Positions 29,801-42,148 of a stretch of 64,000 nucleotides of DNA are shown piece by piece. Position numbers and translations under genes: made by a program. The stretch's first letter is position 1. The number at the start of each line of letters is the position of its first letter. The DNA comes from Madurella fahalii (Eukaryota > Ascomycota > Sordariomycetes > Sordariales), in assembly GCA_029876055.1 (NCBI GenBank), contig CM056875.1, forward strand, positions 6,349,001 to 6,413,000, in the 5' to 3' direction. The notes below the pieces were generated by a model, which saw only the letters and a program-made list of their open reading frames with translations, had not been told where the DNA came from and ran no database searches.

Positions 29801-30802
29801 ATGACCGACGCAATTACAGCCACCATCCGCTACGTCCAGCGTGACGCCAGCAGAGATCCCACCGAGAAGCCCTACATCCTCCACTACGCAGCGCCAAAGG
29901 ACTTCCCACAGAACAATTTCACCATCAAGCCTGTCCACGGCATCAAAGTTCACAACCTCCGAACCGCCGGCATCAGCTACGAGGAACACGGCATGAAGAT
30001 AGCTTCGCTCGACAGTACCTGCCAGATGCGTCCCGAGGACTTTGACAATGACGACTGGGTCGAGAGCGTCTACCTTCCCGAGCTGCACCGCTGCATTTGC
30101 CAAGCACTGGGCGCTCGGGACGTGACCGTCTTTGACTGGATGTTGCGGAAGCGCGCGCCTTCGTTTCCTGTGCGGAAGGGGGGTGAGGAGAACGAAGAGG
30201 CGCATCAGCCCTCGCTGTCGGCGCATATCGGTGAGTTGGGTTCTGCTAACTCCACTTCTGCTGTCTGATGCGTAGCATGGGAGTTGTACCCGTCTTACAG
30301 TCAATTTAATTGGTTACTAGACTACACGACTGCTGAGCTCGAGTCCAGACTGGACCGCTACTTCGGGGAGGAGAAGGAGGCCATGCTTGGCCGGAGGTAC
30401 CAAGTCATCAAGTGAGAGCGAACGGTATCCCCATTCTACACTGCCACCCGTCAACTGACTGTAGGTTCGGCACACAGTATCTGGAAGCCCCTGACAGGCC
30501 CGTGCAGGGACTTCCCAATGGCTTACCTGGACCCCCAATCCGTGAATGTCCAGAAGGATCTCATTGCCGTTGATGAGGTCTTCCCGACCGTCGCTAACGA
30601 GGTGTTTCAAGTCTGCTGGAACCCCCACCACAAGTGGTATTACGTCCCTGATCAGCTGGATTCAGAGATCACCATTTTCAATGCGTTTGACTCGGAGAAG
30701 GGTCAGAGCTTGGCTGTTCCGCATTGCTCGTTTGATCTGGGGCAGCAAGGATCGGGCATTCCGAGGCAGAGTATTGAGGTCCGGGCATTTGTGTTTTACT
30801 AG
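29801..30802 (+). CDS. CmcJ/AsaB-like oxygenase family protein
   Basis: Three exons (29801-30230, 30321-30411, 30478-30802; introns of 90 and 66 bases) give 281 residues. The protein fits the family that includes CmcJ, AsaB, NvfI and the GA4 desaturase relatives, thought to be iron/2-oxoglutarate-type oxygenases acting on secondary metabolites. Landmarks are VHNLRTAGISYEEHG, DVTVFDWMLRKR, the AHIDYTTAE segment formed across intron 1 (its H-x-D is the probable metal ligand pair), YQVIN-IWKPLTGP across intron 2, NPHHKWYYVPDQ (the distal histidine area) and the closing SIEVRAFVFY. Length matches the family's ~280-300 residues. No biosynthetic core gene is adjacent. Confidence 0.82.
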
Positions 30803-32861
30803 CAGGTGTCGGAGGACACGGAGCGATCCCTCTTCCTGATGGTAATGGGCATGAACAGGGATATCATACGCTTGCGCGGTTACCTCGTGCGCTACACCAT
30901 AAGGGGGAGCGAGGTGGGGGTAATGATACTACTACTTGAAGTAGTTTCTACCAGCTTCCAAAGAAACAATATAAACATCAGAGCATGTGTGGTATTGTGC
31001 GCGTATAATATCGTGTAGAACCGAATGTGGCTGTGTACAGAACCTGTAAAAGAAACAGCCAGCCCAGAAGGAGAATCGTTGATATCGCCTGCTCAATGGG
31101 CGATCAATTCATCGAACCACCCCCCGAGGATATGGCTTTACCAATTGCCTCCTCTACTAGCGGGTGCGCATGGCCGGGGGTCAGCATCCCGAGTTGGTTC
31201 GCCTCAATCAAGATGCACGGCAATTCGTCTGCCTCCGACGTACCGTTCTCAGCCATTGGAACTCGGATCTGTGCCGGCCTTGTGCGACAAGCTCCACGCG
31301 ACTGCCCCTAGCTGGAATTCTCTAAGAAGCTGTAATAGGGTTCGGCGGTGATGCAACGATTAACTACCTGTACCTTGCCTCAGCAATCCGCTTGGAGTCA
31401 CTCCTATGGATGCACCGACCGACCCTGTCCTTTTGCGCTGGGGTTACCATCTCCGCGGGGCATCAGATGGTAGTTCCATGCTATCCGGATACGGTATTTA
31501 ACACAGGCAACCTATCAGACTTCGCGGATATAATTATGTCGAGAAGCAAGAGACTGTTAGAGACGTACCATACAGTAGGTAACCGGCGGCAATCCTCGTA
31601 TATGGCTATAGCTGCTCTCGAGAAACCTCTGATCTCAAAAAGCTACAACTTTAAGAGTCCTTTTCCTTTCCTCCTCTCTATTTTTTTCTTTTCTTTCTTT
31701 TTTTTTTTGGGGCGTGCTAACCATGAGCTTGGACACACTTCAAATGCGAACATCGGGCGTCAGTTTGCTCGGGAGGCTGAGGAAGGCCAAGTTAAGCTTA
31801 TCCTCACTTGTTTACCCGCTCAAGGCCTGTAGGAGAGACGTATTGATGTATGCGACTACTCGTTAGTCGGCATGTTGGCCGTTGTCCGGGGTGCCACATC
31901 CAGCAAGTCAAGTGACTCACGTATATTGACCATCTCTAGCAGGTTGACAAACATGGGCGTATAACACCAGGGCAGCAATGCCTATCAGTAACCCCTTAAA
32001 AGGCTGTAATGCGTACTTAACGAAGCTGAAGAAGGCAGGACGTCGGACCCAATCAACGCCTACTAGACGCCGTAGAGGAGCTCCACGAACAGCATGTTGA
32101 GCCTTGCCCGGCCTTGTAGCGGCTTGTTGGTTTTGTCCCCAGAAGTAATGTTCGGCATGCAGACTAGAAGAACTAAAGTAGACGAGGTAATCAGTATTTT
32201 TACCGGTTGTAACATGTCAGGGCTCAACAGTAGCGCCAATGGCACAAATAACTTTGCATCTAGTATATGCAGTTGGTTATTGGTAAGATAATAGACCCTG
32301 GTCTCGGCCAAATACGGCAGCCAAGTGCTAGCAGGGGATGGATTAGCTGTACCATTAAACAAAAGTCTCCACAGAAGGGCCGAGCCGCTCTGCTTGCCGC
32401 TGTCGATCCAGGGAAAAAGTTGGATTGGCAATACAGGCCTCCTTGTTAATGACGTGCAGGCCGCTCCGCAGCTCTGCGTAGACATTGTAGTAGGTGTAAT
32501 CGTTGGCGGGAGGTATCATCTACGATTAATGGTGGTTTATCTAACGGCAATCATACAACCATGCTGGGTCTATGTATCCCTCTTCTACCACCACAGAGGC
32601 ATGGAGAATATGGTCGGATTTTACAGTACGGATACAGAGCCTCCGATCAGAAACCCTGAATATAAAGGTGGAAGCATGAGACAATTCATGTTTCTCGAGA
32701 TTGCTTTTGGCTACGACAATTAATCCAGTACAAGCATTTTAAAGCCTAGGTAACAATAAAATTTTTTTGACTCGAGTGGATCTTCACAGATTCAGACTAT
32801 GTCCTGGACTATGAGCCCAACCTTCGTATCACGTTTCCGGACTAGCTACGCTACAGCTCAG
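30803..32861. other. Gene-poor region
   Basis: About 2 kb of lower-GC sequence with only short open frames. It contains a T-rich tract near 31677-31708. The minus-strand frame at 32063-32485 has hydrophobic runs (KLFVPLALLLSP, ILITSSTLVLLVCM), which may be a membrane-protein remnant, but I cannot assign a family. Nothing here is supported as a gene. Confidence 0.45.
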
Positions 32862-33165
32862 GCATATTCCATATCATGAGCAAACCAGAATCCGGCAAAT
32901 CGACGCTCATAAAGCATCTGTGCCACCATCACTATACCTTGGAGCTGCTCCAGGAGTGGGCAGGGGAAGAGAATGAGATGGTATTCGCGCAGTTATTTTT
33001 CTGGCGTTTTGGGACGATGAAGGAGGAGAAGAGCCTGAAGCGTCTGGTGCGATGGCTACTCTACCAGATTTTGTGCAAGATCCTGGCGCTGTGCAAATCC
33101 TTTTCCCCACGGCATGGTCCAAAGCATTGGGTTTGCTCAAACGAGGGCAGAAGAGCTAGGTTCTA
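32862..33165 (+). pseudogene. NACHT NTPase (NLR/STAND) relic
   Basis: The frame reads GIFHIMSKPESGKSTLIKHL, matching the canonical start of a fungal NACHT domain (GILHIxGKPGSGKST) with two glycines changed (SKPE for GKPG). It continues with AQLFFWRFGTMKEEKSLKRL and VRWLLYQIL, the standard NACHT segment after Walker A. Near 33076 the homology moves to another frame, QDPGAVQILFPTAW, which ends at a TAG at 33163-33165. No upstream effector domain or downstream repeats remain. NLR proteins are the fungal counterparts of innate immune receptors and control incompatibility; this copy is clearly dead. Confidence 0.72.
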
Positions 33166-33275
33166 AGATATGATGCAATAGCAAGAAGAGGAATACAAGA
33201 GAGGAGAGCAAGAACAAGGACCACAAACAAAAGACGGGCAACGGATACTACGAAGAAAATGCTAAGGAGGACGAT

Positions 33276-33659
33276 ATGGAGAGCGCACCAGACGAAGAGA
33301 AGATTGATCCAGGCTTGGGTTCTATGGGTGACGCCGGAATTAGTCACCCTCGCTTGTTCATTGACATCGAAGATCCTGAAGGATGGACTGAAGAGTTAGA
33401 CGACGGCTCCTACCAGGCTATTGGCTCAGCGCCCGCCAACGACCAACCTACCACAGACGGGGAACCTAAATACGACGGCCCGGTGCCTCCTAAGACAACT
33501 CCGAACGAACCGGGAGTTCAGCAACAGGGACCCCCCCGGCCCCGCCCATGTAAGATCCTATTCTGTCTTAAATGGGTTTAGCTAACAACTTCTTTATTAG
33601 ACATCATCATCCTGAGTATTCTTGTACTCGGCCTAGCCATTACCCATATATTTATATAG
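33276..33659 (+). CDS. Small predicted tail-anchored membrane protein
   Basis: Exon 1 (33276-33549) and exon 2 (33601-33659) are joined across a 51-base intron with donor GTAAGA, branch GCTAAC and acceptor TTATTAG, giving 110 residues. The soluble part is acidic and proline-rich (MESAPDEEKIDPGLGSMGD, HPRLFIDIEDPEGWTEELDD, DGPVPPKTTPNEPG). The short second exon encodes almost only a membrane helix, IIILSILVLGLAITHIFI, directly followed by the stop, the hallmark of a C-terminal tail anchor. Retention of phase, splice signals and an anchor that appears only after splicing argue that it is real. An upstream in-frame TGA shows that the ATG at 33276 is the first start unless another exon is spliced on. 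It begins 110 bases after the NACHT relic on the same strand. Confidence 0.55.
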
Positions 33660-36600
33660 AACAGATCTGTCACAGTATTGAGCTGGGGAAACTGTCACCC
33701 CGAAACGGGGACCTTCCAATGTAAAGGATGCTGTACACTTATTAGGATGATGCTCCGGGAGTCTGGAAGCTGGCACTCGTTAGGGACCTATTTTTATTTT
33801 GCTCATAAAAGTTCCCTGTCTGCTCATAAGGGGCTAGAACTGGTAGCTATGAGGACAAGAAACCGTCCCCTTTGAACAGTAACGAAGACCAGAAGCTGCC
33901 GTTGTAGGGGAGGGTGAAAACGCGAATGTGGACCTAGCAGTTAACATTTTGGGTCGAAATTGCTGACTTAGCAGAGCTTGGATCACGTGTTGACGACATT
34001 ATCTAAGGATTAGAAGGGGAGACGTCCCCTCCCCGGTCGTTCCCTTTCCACCTCGGCCATCGCGTGACGGACGAAAAGTTTGGCACTTATAAGGCTGTTA
34101 CCTGTGACCTACAGCAGGTGACTTGAGGAATCACATTTGGTGACTCCTGGGCGGTGAGTCCTCCTTGACGGTTAGGCGTAGCATGACGGCATAGCGGGAC
34201 AAGGCAGACACGAACCTAAGTGGTTCCGGGAACGAGACGATGAGGGGTGGGGGGCAAGCTCATACAGAGGGGAGGAGGGAGGGAGAACGGCACTCAGCCC
34301 CTGCGTTAATGACTGCATCCAGGGTCACGCCCGCTATCCCCCCTTTCGTTCGTCACACTGATCTGCTGAGGCGAAATACTTTGTACGTAATTTCGCCGCC
34401 CCGATCCGTAATGGACGAACAGCTGAGCATTGCCGGAAGCCGATCGATCTTAGTTACTACCTCGCTGACCGAACAGGTCTCGAAGTAATATAGATCGGGC
34501 CAAAGCCCGAGTTGTTTGAGGGCCTGCAAGTAGCTCTATATGCCAAAATGCAAGTCCGACAATAAGTCCTGTTTCCTCGCATGGACAGGGACCCAACCAG
34601 GCCAATAACATCTCGATGAATCGCACGTTGGGTAACGTCAACCTGTCGTTCGAGCTCGACTGGTGTAGGCTCTTTTCAGTAGCTGCCCCATTGACAAGGT
34701 ACTAGGGTAAAATGGAAGATGTAAACCTACGAGAGCCTTGGGTAGCAGTGACAGAACTTTATACCGCCTCCATATTTGGCAAAACATGCCGGGCAAATAC
34801 TGTCGTAGCGAGCTGACATATCTGAAAAGGTCGACTATCTCGTTTACTGAAAGCCTGAACGCCTACTGTACTGTTATGAAACTGATCAACAGGGCGCGTA
34901 CTGGACCTATCGATGTTTGATACAAATTGGTCATTGAGCAGGCGGCAAAGGAGCTCCTGGAGGTCAGGCACGTCAAGGGCATTGATATGCCTGCAGGTCG
35001 GTTGACGAAGCCATTGCAGAAGGAGAAATACGCTACCTTGGTGAGATTGCTGGGCATGGTAGCCAGGAAGGTGTCATGGGCCCAGTTCGATGGGGTTCTG
35101 AGGAAACGGATCCACATGTATGTACAGAAAAGAAGATGGCTTCGTTGCCCCGGCGGTGGGCTGTCTGGGTGTTGCGGGAGACCACGTGACCATGTGGCCC
35201 TTTGTCCTCCAGGCAGCCCACCTTGCTCTGGGCTTTCCTCTCCTTCCACCATCCTAGCTTAGTTTTCCACCAGACAACACACATCAAGACATCCACCACA
35301 GTCGACATCTCCAGCTCTTCTGCGCGTATTTCCCGACACCATACCTAGGTTCTTGACGTGTTCTGACAAGTGGAACAAACATCCAGTAGAGCATATGTCG
35401 TACGATTAGATCATTCCTAGTGCTACTGACAACAAACGAGGGTTTTGACTGATCAGAGAGATATTCCAAGGTCGTAAGCAACCGGGAGGAGACGCCGTAA
35501 TGACTGCCTAGTAAAACAAGATTTCCTACGTGAGATAACTATGAATGGAAACACCGTTGCTAGTTCGCCAGATCCTTACGCCAAGTAGCACGGTGGGGTC
35601 GCCGGCGAACAAGTGCATCATGACGTTGCCCAGATTCTAGAGGGCGTGCGACTAGGGGTCGGCGGCGGCACGTGAACGGAACCGCACGACCTGCTCGGCG
35701 TGGCGGGCCCCACGCGATCGCCCACAATGCCAGCAAGTACGGACGACGCGTCTCATCAGCTTCGGTGCCGGCACAGGCCACACAGCCACCAGTAGCCTGA
35801 CAGGGCGGCCACAAGCCTCATCCCGTCCTTATCGGTTTCCTCCGGCAGACACAGCCTGCGGACCGGGGGCCGTCGTACACACACAAATGCCCCAGCAGGA
35901 GGTGTAATTAACTGTTTGCATTGCTTAACTATGAGGAAGCTACTGTGAGTGGCTGTAGGCGTTAGAGATTGCGATTCATTTAGCTTCCTCCTGCTTGGGA
36001 TGCCACACGTGGTCAAATCCTAACATCCTACGGTTAATTAGCAGTTTACGCGAGCGAATAGGCAGGCCGTTGAAGTTGACTTCTATTTTTGGGAAATTGG
36101 TCTAACATCGGGTGCCTTTGGATATGCATAATGTGGGGATGTCAATTGACGCTGTGTTAAGCGGCGTCTGCCTGCCAAAAATGGTGGTAATTCCACGCGG
36201 AAGCATAGTTATACTAGTTAGTAGTAATTTCGACACGAGGCGGCCGAGATTCCCGTGTGCCCAATTTTGCCACCACCGCCGCAGCGTGCACCATACTGCG
36301 CAATTTCAGTTACCGCTGTCGATACTGTCACAGCAGCGCCATCAGAGGATTAGCTCGGGTTTCACAGGGTGCGACGCTTGCCGGCATGCCGCTGTCAACT
36401 ACGTTGGCTGGGTTGGGGGTAAAGAGGAAGAACAGAAGCCCAACCCCTGTAGTTGCTGAAGTGAGGGGGGGGGGGGGTCGAAGGACCATGGGTCCGGTTG
36501 GTGAGCCGGAGCGGGACGAAGCTGCCGAATGATTGGAGGGGAATAATGCGAGGCAGTAGCGGTTACGTTACATACACGAAGAGATGCGTCTCTTGTTGCT

Positions 36601-36939
36601 TCGCTGTAAGTCGTCTAAAGTGCTCTACTGTTTGCTTCCAGACCCGCATGATAGAACCTGGCCGAGTTCTCAGGCATGTATTGCTAGAACGGGGTACCAG
36701 TTTAGAACGGGCGACATAGACATTCAAGCCCTTACAGGGTTGCGTTTTTATTCCGGTTAAATCCATTTAGATCCTTCAGGTCTCGAACGATTGGTTGGGT
36801 GTTCCGTCAACGTGACGAACGAGTCCCGCGCTCACTTCACATGGCTACGGCCTCTTGGGGTTAGATTGCCGTACAAGAGGAGGGAGCAGCCGCCTTGCCC
36901 CTGGGATGTTTTGTGAGTCATTCTAGCCAGGTATGAATC
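33660..36939. other. Gene-poor region
   Basis: Some 3.3 kb of mixed composition with no supported gene. A GC-rich island lies at about 35570-35890 inside AT-richer sequence. A G13 tract is at 36465-36477. The plus-strand frame at 34927-35140 (KELLEVRHVKGIDMPAGRL, KYATLVRLLGMVARKVSWAQ) reads like an old exon but matches nothing I recognise. Confidence 0.45.
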
Positions 36940-39115
36940 ATGGCTCACCGTCATTGGCTTGCGGTACTCGGTCTCAACCTTTGGAGCCGGTTGTGCGGTG
37001 CATACCAGGACGTCTACTTCCCAGCAGCACCTATGCCGCCTGGGAATGGCTGCACTGAGTACTCATTCAGCTATCCTGCCTGGGCCATAGAGAAGTTGCA
37101 TATTGAACGGGGCGACAGCGAATGGCTCTCCCAGTTCCGAGTCACCAACACAGCCTCGGGCGTCTCCCAGGACTGCGATAGGCAGCCTGTTTCCGGGAGC
37201 TGGACTCCATGCACGGAGCCGGCCGCAAAATCGCAACCGGGTGAGCGGCTCCTCTTTCGCCTCGAACATGGCAGCGACACATGGAGTGTCAGCATCAACG
37301 AAACGTGGAGCTGCAATGACTTGAATCCCGGGCACCGGTGAGTCGCCTCTTGATGAGACTCTCCTCTCGCACGGCTGACTCTAATCACGTCTGGGCAGGC
37401 TCTTGTTTTCAGGCAACTCCAATGCGACGGCGTTGCCCCTGAGTTGCGACGACAGGGCTTGTGTTCAGAGCCAGACCCTTACAATCAAAGCCGGTCTCAG
37501 CGCGCCGGTGCCTATCGTGCCGCAGCCGCCGCAGCCGCCGCAGAACCACGACTTCCCCGGGTGCATGGACGCCTCAGAGACTCCACGGTGGCAGATAAGC
37601 GGCATGAGAGCTGACAGAGACTTCATTTACAACGCCTTCACAGGCGGGATCGTCTCTACGACCTTATCCTTTAATCTGTACCGCCCCTTAACCTTCCCCT
37701 GGGCCCACCCCCCACCCTCTCCCCACCTCCCACCTTCCCTTTCCCTCCCCACCAGAGGCATCCTGGGTTTACTTGGAGTAGACAATGACAGTATACATAA
37801 GGCGCCCAGATAGCCAGTAGGATCACTAACGCTAACACACACAATCTCTGGTTTTGACAGCACAAATAAGGCCAACAACTGGACTGTCACCTGCAATGTC
37901 GGCGGCGTTCCCGATCTGATCAACGATCAATCTGCCAGCTCGAATTTACCGCCCTCCTGGACGGCCTGCGACAAATGGTGGCCATACTGGCCCGCATATG
38001 TGGTGCAGACGCAGGCCATGTACAACTGGACGGCCCATATCCTGCAGGTCAAACAGTCCTGGGGCTGCGACGACAAATCTCCGCTGACTCCGTGAGTCTG
38101 GGTTTACTGAATGTCTACCATTGTTCCTCCTAATAGCCCACTGCACCATGTTGTCCGTTTGCAGACTAGGTGCCTGTAATAACCTCGGTCTCCCCCTAAT
38201 AGAATAACTTATTCCGCAACCGGCACCGTGGCTATAAGCTTGCAGGAGTGGAAGGACACGACGTGGAGCGCCCCATGCTCCGAGCCTCTCCCGCCTGACG
38301 ACCTCGGACATTTCGGACCAGTTCAACACGAGTGCCGCGGCTTCCGTGACCGCGCCGTCCAGGGGACTCTCACGTCTGAGACACGGCGGGCCAGCATGGA
38401 ATTCGTCGCCAAGCGGCCGCCGGCGCGGCCGCCCTACAGCTGCACTGCCACCGTCTTCTCGCGCCCGGCCTTTGACCTCTTTAACTTCACCTACATGGTC
38501 GGTCTAAACCCCAACGACTCGTCCGTCAGCGTGCCGACGGCTGACTCGGACCTCGCCGACTGGGGCTACGCTAGGGGGCGCATACGTGTGCGCGGCTCGC
38601 CATGGTACGACGCCAACTTCAGGGCCGCGTCGCCGTTCCTGGGCCCCAACGCCACGTTCTGGCGTCCGGACGTCTGGCTTACTGCCGATAATGGAGACGG
38701 CCAGTGGCAGTGGTTTCCGGGCAACGGTACGCTACGGTTCCGCAATCGGCCCTTCTACTGCGATGAGAAGCAGCCGAACAACAGGTGCGTGCGAAAAGAT
38801 TTTTTTTCTAGAGTATTTTTTTCCCTAAAACTATTAATTTAACGTATGTAAAAAGGAAAAGAGAGGAAGAAAAGCAACCGGAGACCGACACCCGCTGACT
38901 CTCGACTTGACAGGGTTGTCTTCAGGCTGACGGGTGAGGCGGCCGTGCCGCTGGACTGCGCTCATCCGGACCCCGCGAGCCCTGGCAAGAAGAGTTGCTC
39001 TCTCCGGATGCCCTACCTATTCGACGCGGCCCTGGAGACGTACTCGTTCTGGTGGTGCCAAGCCAATTCTAACAATTATGGGCCCTGCAATCCTAACTTC
39101 AAGGCGCCGTGGTGA
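36940..39115 (+). CDS. Secreted modular protein, all introns phase 2
   Basis: Five exons (36940-37337, 37399-37677, 37861-38091, 38203-38784, 38914-39115) with introns of 61, 183, 111 and 129 bases encode 563 residues. The N-terminus MAHRHWLAVLGLNLWSRLCGA looks like a signal peptide. The rest is rich in tryptophan, cysteine and N-glycosylation sites (NET, NLT, NWT, NGT). A recurring motif ends with an aromatic-x-cysteine-acidic turn: NETWSCNDL, KQSWGCDDK, RPFYCDEK. Three of the four introns fall just after it, and two are followed by related strands (LLFSGN...ALPLSC, VVFRLTG...VPLDC). Every intron is phase 2, so the three internal exons are symmetric. No catalytic motif, membrane helix or GPI signal was seen. 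It is probably an extracellular or cell-wall protein of unknown role. Confidence 0.72.
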
Positions 39116-41149
39116 TAAGGAGCTGAAGGAATATCTTAAGGTTAGGAAGACCGGTGCGCACTTTTGCTTTACACTCCCCTGCCAATGGGGCCCAGCCGGG
39201 GAAGCTCGCCGCTTTTACTCGCACGAGCGGGCTATGCCAGGATAGCGAGGGAGAGAGCAAGCGGTTGCGCAAGCGGGTGAGGTGGCGCACCCAGCCACCA
39301 GTGCTCAGTTCGGGAAGCCCTAAGGAAACCCTCATTGACAGCCGCTTTGCAACACCGCTCTCCTAATGTTCCCTTGTCGAGGTCAGGGGAGGCGGCGAGC
39401 GCGTCGATTGTTCTCTCAGCGGCCTCGCGAGGCACCCTCAAGCGCGACAAATAATTACAGCCTCCAACGTAGTGTGAAGCCTCGACAGTTGCTCAAGTCA
39501 TTGAAACTAGAACTCAAAGAACATTTTTTTTCTTGGCGTATCCTCCCAAACAAGAGGGCCATTCACCATCTGACGGCGGACTCCGGACAGCCAAGCATTG
39601 TCACGACCGTGAACCAATATTCGATCGCTCAATGGACTAACGACCGGGATTGACCGAGGCACGTGGATTTGAATAAGAGCTATTGAATCAATAGGTTCGA
39701 GAACTTCATCTAGGGCTTCCCTTAGATAGTATGGAGCCCAGCTTTCAGCTCCGGATCCCACCGACCTGCCGCGAGTGCAATAAGCCCTGCACTCGCTCTC
39801 CCACGAGCAACCTACGGCAACGCAGGCGGACCCTTTTACACCTACACGGATGACGAATTGCACACAAAGAGGGTCTTCGTCTGCTTGACGACGTCATCAG
39901 CGTGCCACGCAATAACCTGTCCTGCCTGTGCCGGTAAAGTTGACTGCTAAACCGCATTGCGTACTAAATGGATCAACTCCTATCATCCCACTCCCCAGAC
40001 TCTAGAATACTAATCGTACTCACGTGATTGATGTCGGCCCTGCGGACTTTCTTCAACGAGACAGTAACGGTGAAGTCCAGCTACTCTCTTGACCACTCGG
40101 TCTACGGCCTGTTCCGGATCGCTGCCCCTCTGTGGACTCTATAGTCCGGCAGCGACGTAGCCGATGAATTTGAGAGCTGGGCTCTCGTTCCATTCCCCCT
40201 CTCGCACTAGGTTCCCCCACTTGACTCGGAATGCTGTATCCGCGATAGCGATAACATCGCACCAACCGTAGCGAACTACGACGCTAAATGCCCTGCTGCT
40301 TACCTGCGTTTGTTCGAACGCGAACAAGCGTAAGTTAGAGGGTAGAAGGTCGAAAAGCTAAAAGAGCGTCGCTAATGTAAATTCCGAAGCATCTTGTAGT
40401 GGGTATGTCTAGACCAGCCCCAACCGCGTGCGCGAAGCAACTTGTAATCTTCCACAGCGCCCGAGGTACTACAGTGGCCTGTCCAGCGCAAAGCGTTAGG
40501 GGTTTCTCTAGCATATAACGGTTCTTGTCGAGACTTTTCAACCGGTGATTGTATGTCCAGCTTAGGGTTCGTCAACGCAGGCGAGCCACAAGTAGATAAT
40601 CCAGCGCTCAAACGATGTAAGAACCTTGTCGCTATTCAGAAGCTCAAAGGCAGCATTCAGATCGTTCAATCCTGTATAGATACTAAAGTCTTGTCGGCAA
40701 AGCACTTGATACACTGAAGACAGGAGGCACTGGGGTAGGCTGGAAGGCCGGAATATCTTGCAGTGGATATAGATAAGGACTTCTCTGCTCTGCACTCTGC
40801 TCTGCACTTTGGATAGCTTCAGAAGCAACGACAAGCAGAGTCTACAGCTAGTTATAAGTAGTGAAATGGTGCGGAAACACACACCCAAACAAACCAACAA
40901 AACAAGGGGGGGACAAAGACTAAAAAGCCGACAACAACAAACCAGAAACCCAGCGCCTAGACAAGGCCAAATAACAAAGGTAGATAAGACTCCCTATACT
41001 CAGAGGGAGGCCACAAAGACGGCTCCCAATGGAGCAAGCCAAATTGAAGCAAAAAGAGGTGTAAAATCCGATATCTTATCCTGTCGAAGGCCGACCGTCT
41101 GGATAGTCTTATATACAGGAAAAAGTGGGGCCCGGTCAGTGCACCAGCC

Positions 41150-41310
41150 CCAGCCCGGAGAGCCGGGAACCCGAGGTTCCGGCCAGTGTCAAAGCCTTGG
41201 GCGCTATACAGCCCATACGCCCGGGGAGCCAGGAACCCAAAGTCCCGGCCAGAGCCCAGGAGAGCCCAGGGGCCGAGGTTCTAGCCAGAGCCGGAACCCA
41301 GAGCTCTAGG
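41150..41310 (+). repeat. Imperfect ~33-bp GC-rich tandem repeat
   Basis: Three to four diverged units, for example starting at 41151, 41219 and 41253, share the pattern CCCGG(A/G)GAGCC(G/A)GGAACCC...GGCCAG. Translated, they read PGEPGTRGSGQ, PGEPGTQSPGQ and PGEPRGRGSSQ, inside an open frame (40809-41309) that has no other support. It could be a decayed coding repeat or a simple GC-rich satellite. Confidence 0.6.
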
Positions 41311-41997
41311 CGCCCTGTACCCCACACACTTAGAGGTAGGTGGTTGGGTGACTCTTTTCCCTGATTCAATATACTCGGCCTAGGTAGTCTATATTCTGTC
41401 GCGCTCCACTTGCATGCCTAGAGCAACGAACGGCTGCCCGTTACCCTCCTCCTCGATATCACTGTCCAAATAATTTTAGAGAAGCGTAAAATGTTATTGT
41501 ACCGTTATAGTAAGTAAGGGGTGCGCTAGGAGTAGGAAGAATGACCAGAGAAAGTAGAGAGGAAGGGGATTCTAGGTTATTTTGTGGGGGAGGGCGGGAA
41601 GGGGAGGAAGGAGGCTACGACAACATAAGCGAGCCAAGCCAACACCGGGCCTCGAGGGTCGGACGGAGTTAGTCGCATCCCTATAAGGGACGGGATCCTA
41701 GCGCCAAAAAATGCATCTCCATCGCGAACGCGCGGAAGGCGTTCTGAAAGGCTCGATAGGTGTGAATGAAGTACAATGGGCCGACGCCTTCCAGCCTCCG
41801 TCGCCGGCGCTGTTTGTGTCGTTACAGAGACGGCCCCGGTCTGGGAACGCGAACGGGATCTCTCGTCCGGCAAAACATCGGGCGAGCTTTGGGTCGAGTC
41901 TGCTGAGCCAGCAATTGCAGCCGTGCAACAGGCGAAATTTTGCATTATAAATTAGGGCTGTCCTGGCTATTGCTTTTTCAGGCAAACAGAATATCCG

Positions 41998-42148
41998 ACT
42001 CAGCACTTCTTTCCACACCTGTTGCCAGCTCAGTTGAAGAGTTTCTTTCCGTGTAAAAGTAGTCTCCCTCTGATCAGAGAGAGCTCTATCTATATATGTT
42101 GTTTTGACCATGGCTGGGTTTAGAGACCTAATTTGCTCAGGTGCCGCC
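41998..42148. repeat. Dispersed repeat, copy 1
   Basis: About 150 bases align with copy 2 at 47683-47832 in the same orientation. Shared blocks include GTAGTCTCCCTCTGATCAGAG versus GCAGTCTCCCTCAGATTAGAG and ATATATGTTGTTTTGACC versus GTATATGTTATTCTGACC. Copies look about 65-75% alike by eye. On the minus strand both translate similarly (VKTTYIDRALSDQRETTFTR versus VRITYTHWVPSNLRETALHA). Confidence 0.65.

Noticed and set aside
40809..41309. A 166-codon frame with PGEPGT repeats as a gene
   Set aside because: Outside the tandem repeat the composition is simple, and no start context, splice signal or domain supports it; kept only as a repeat.
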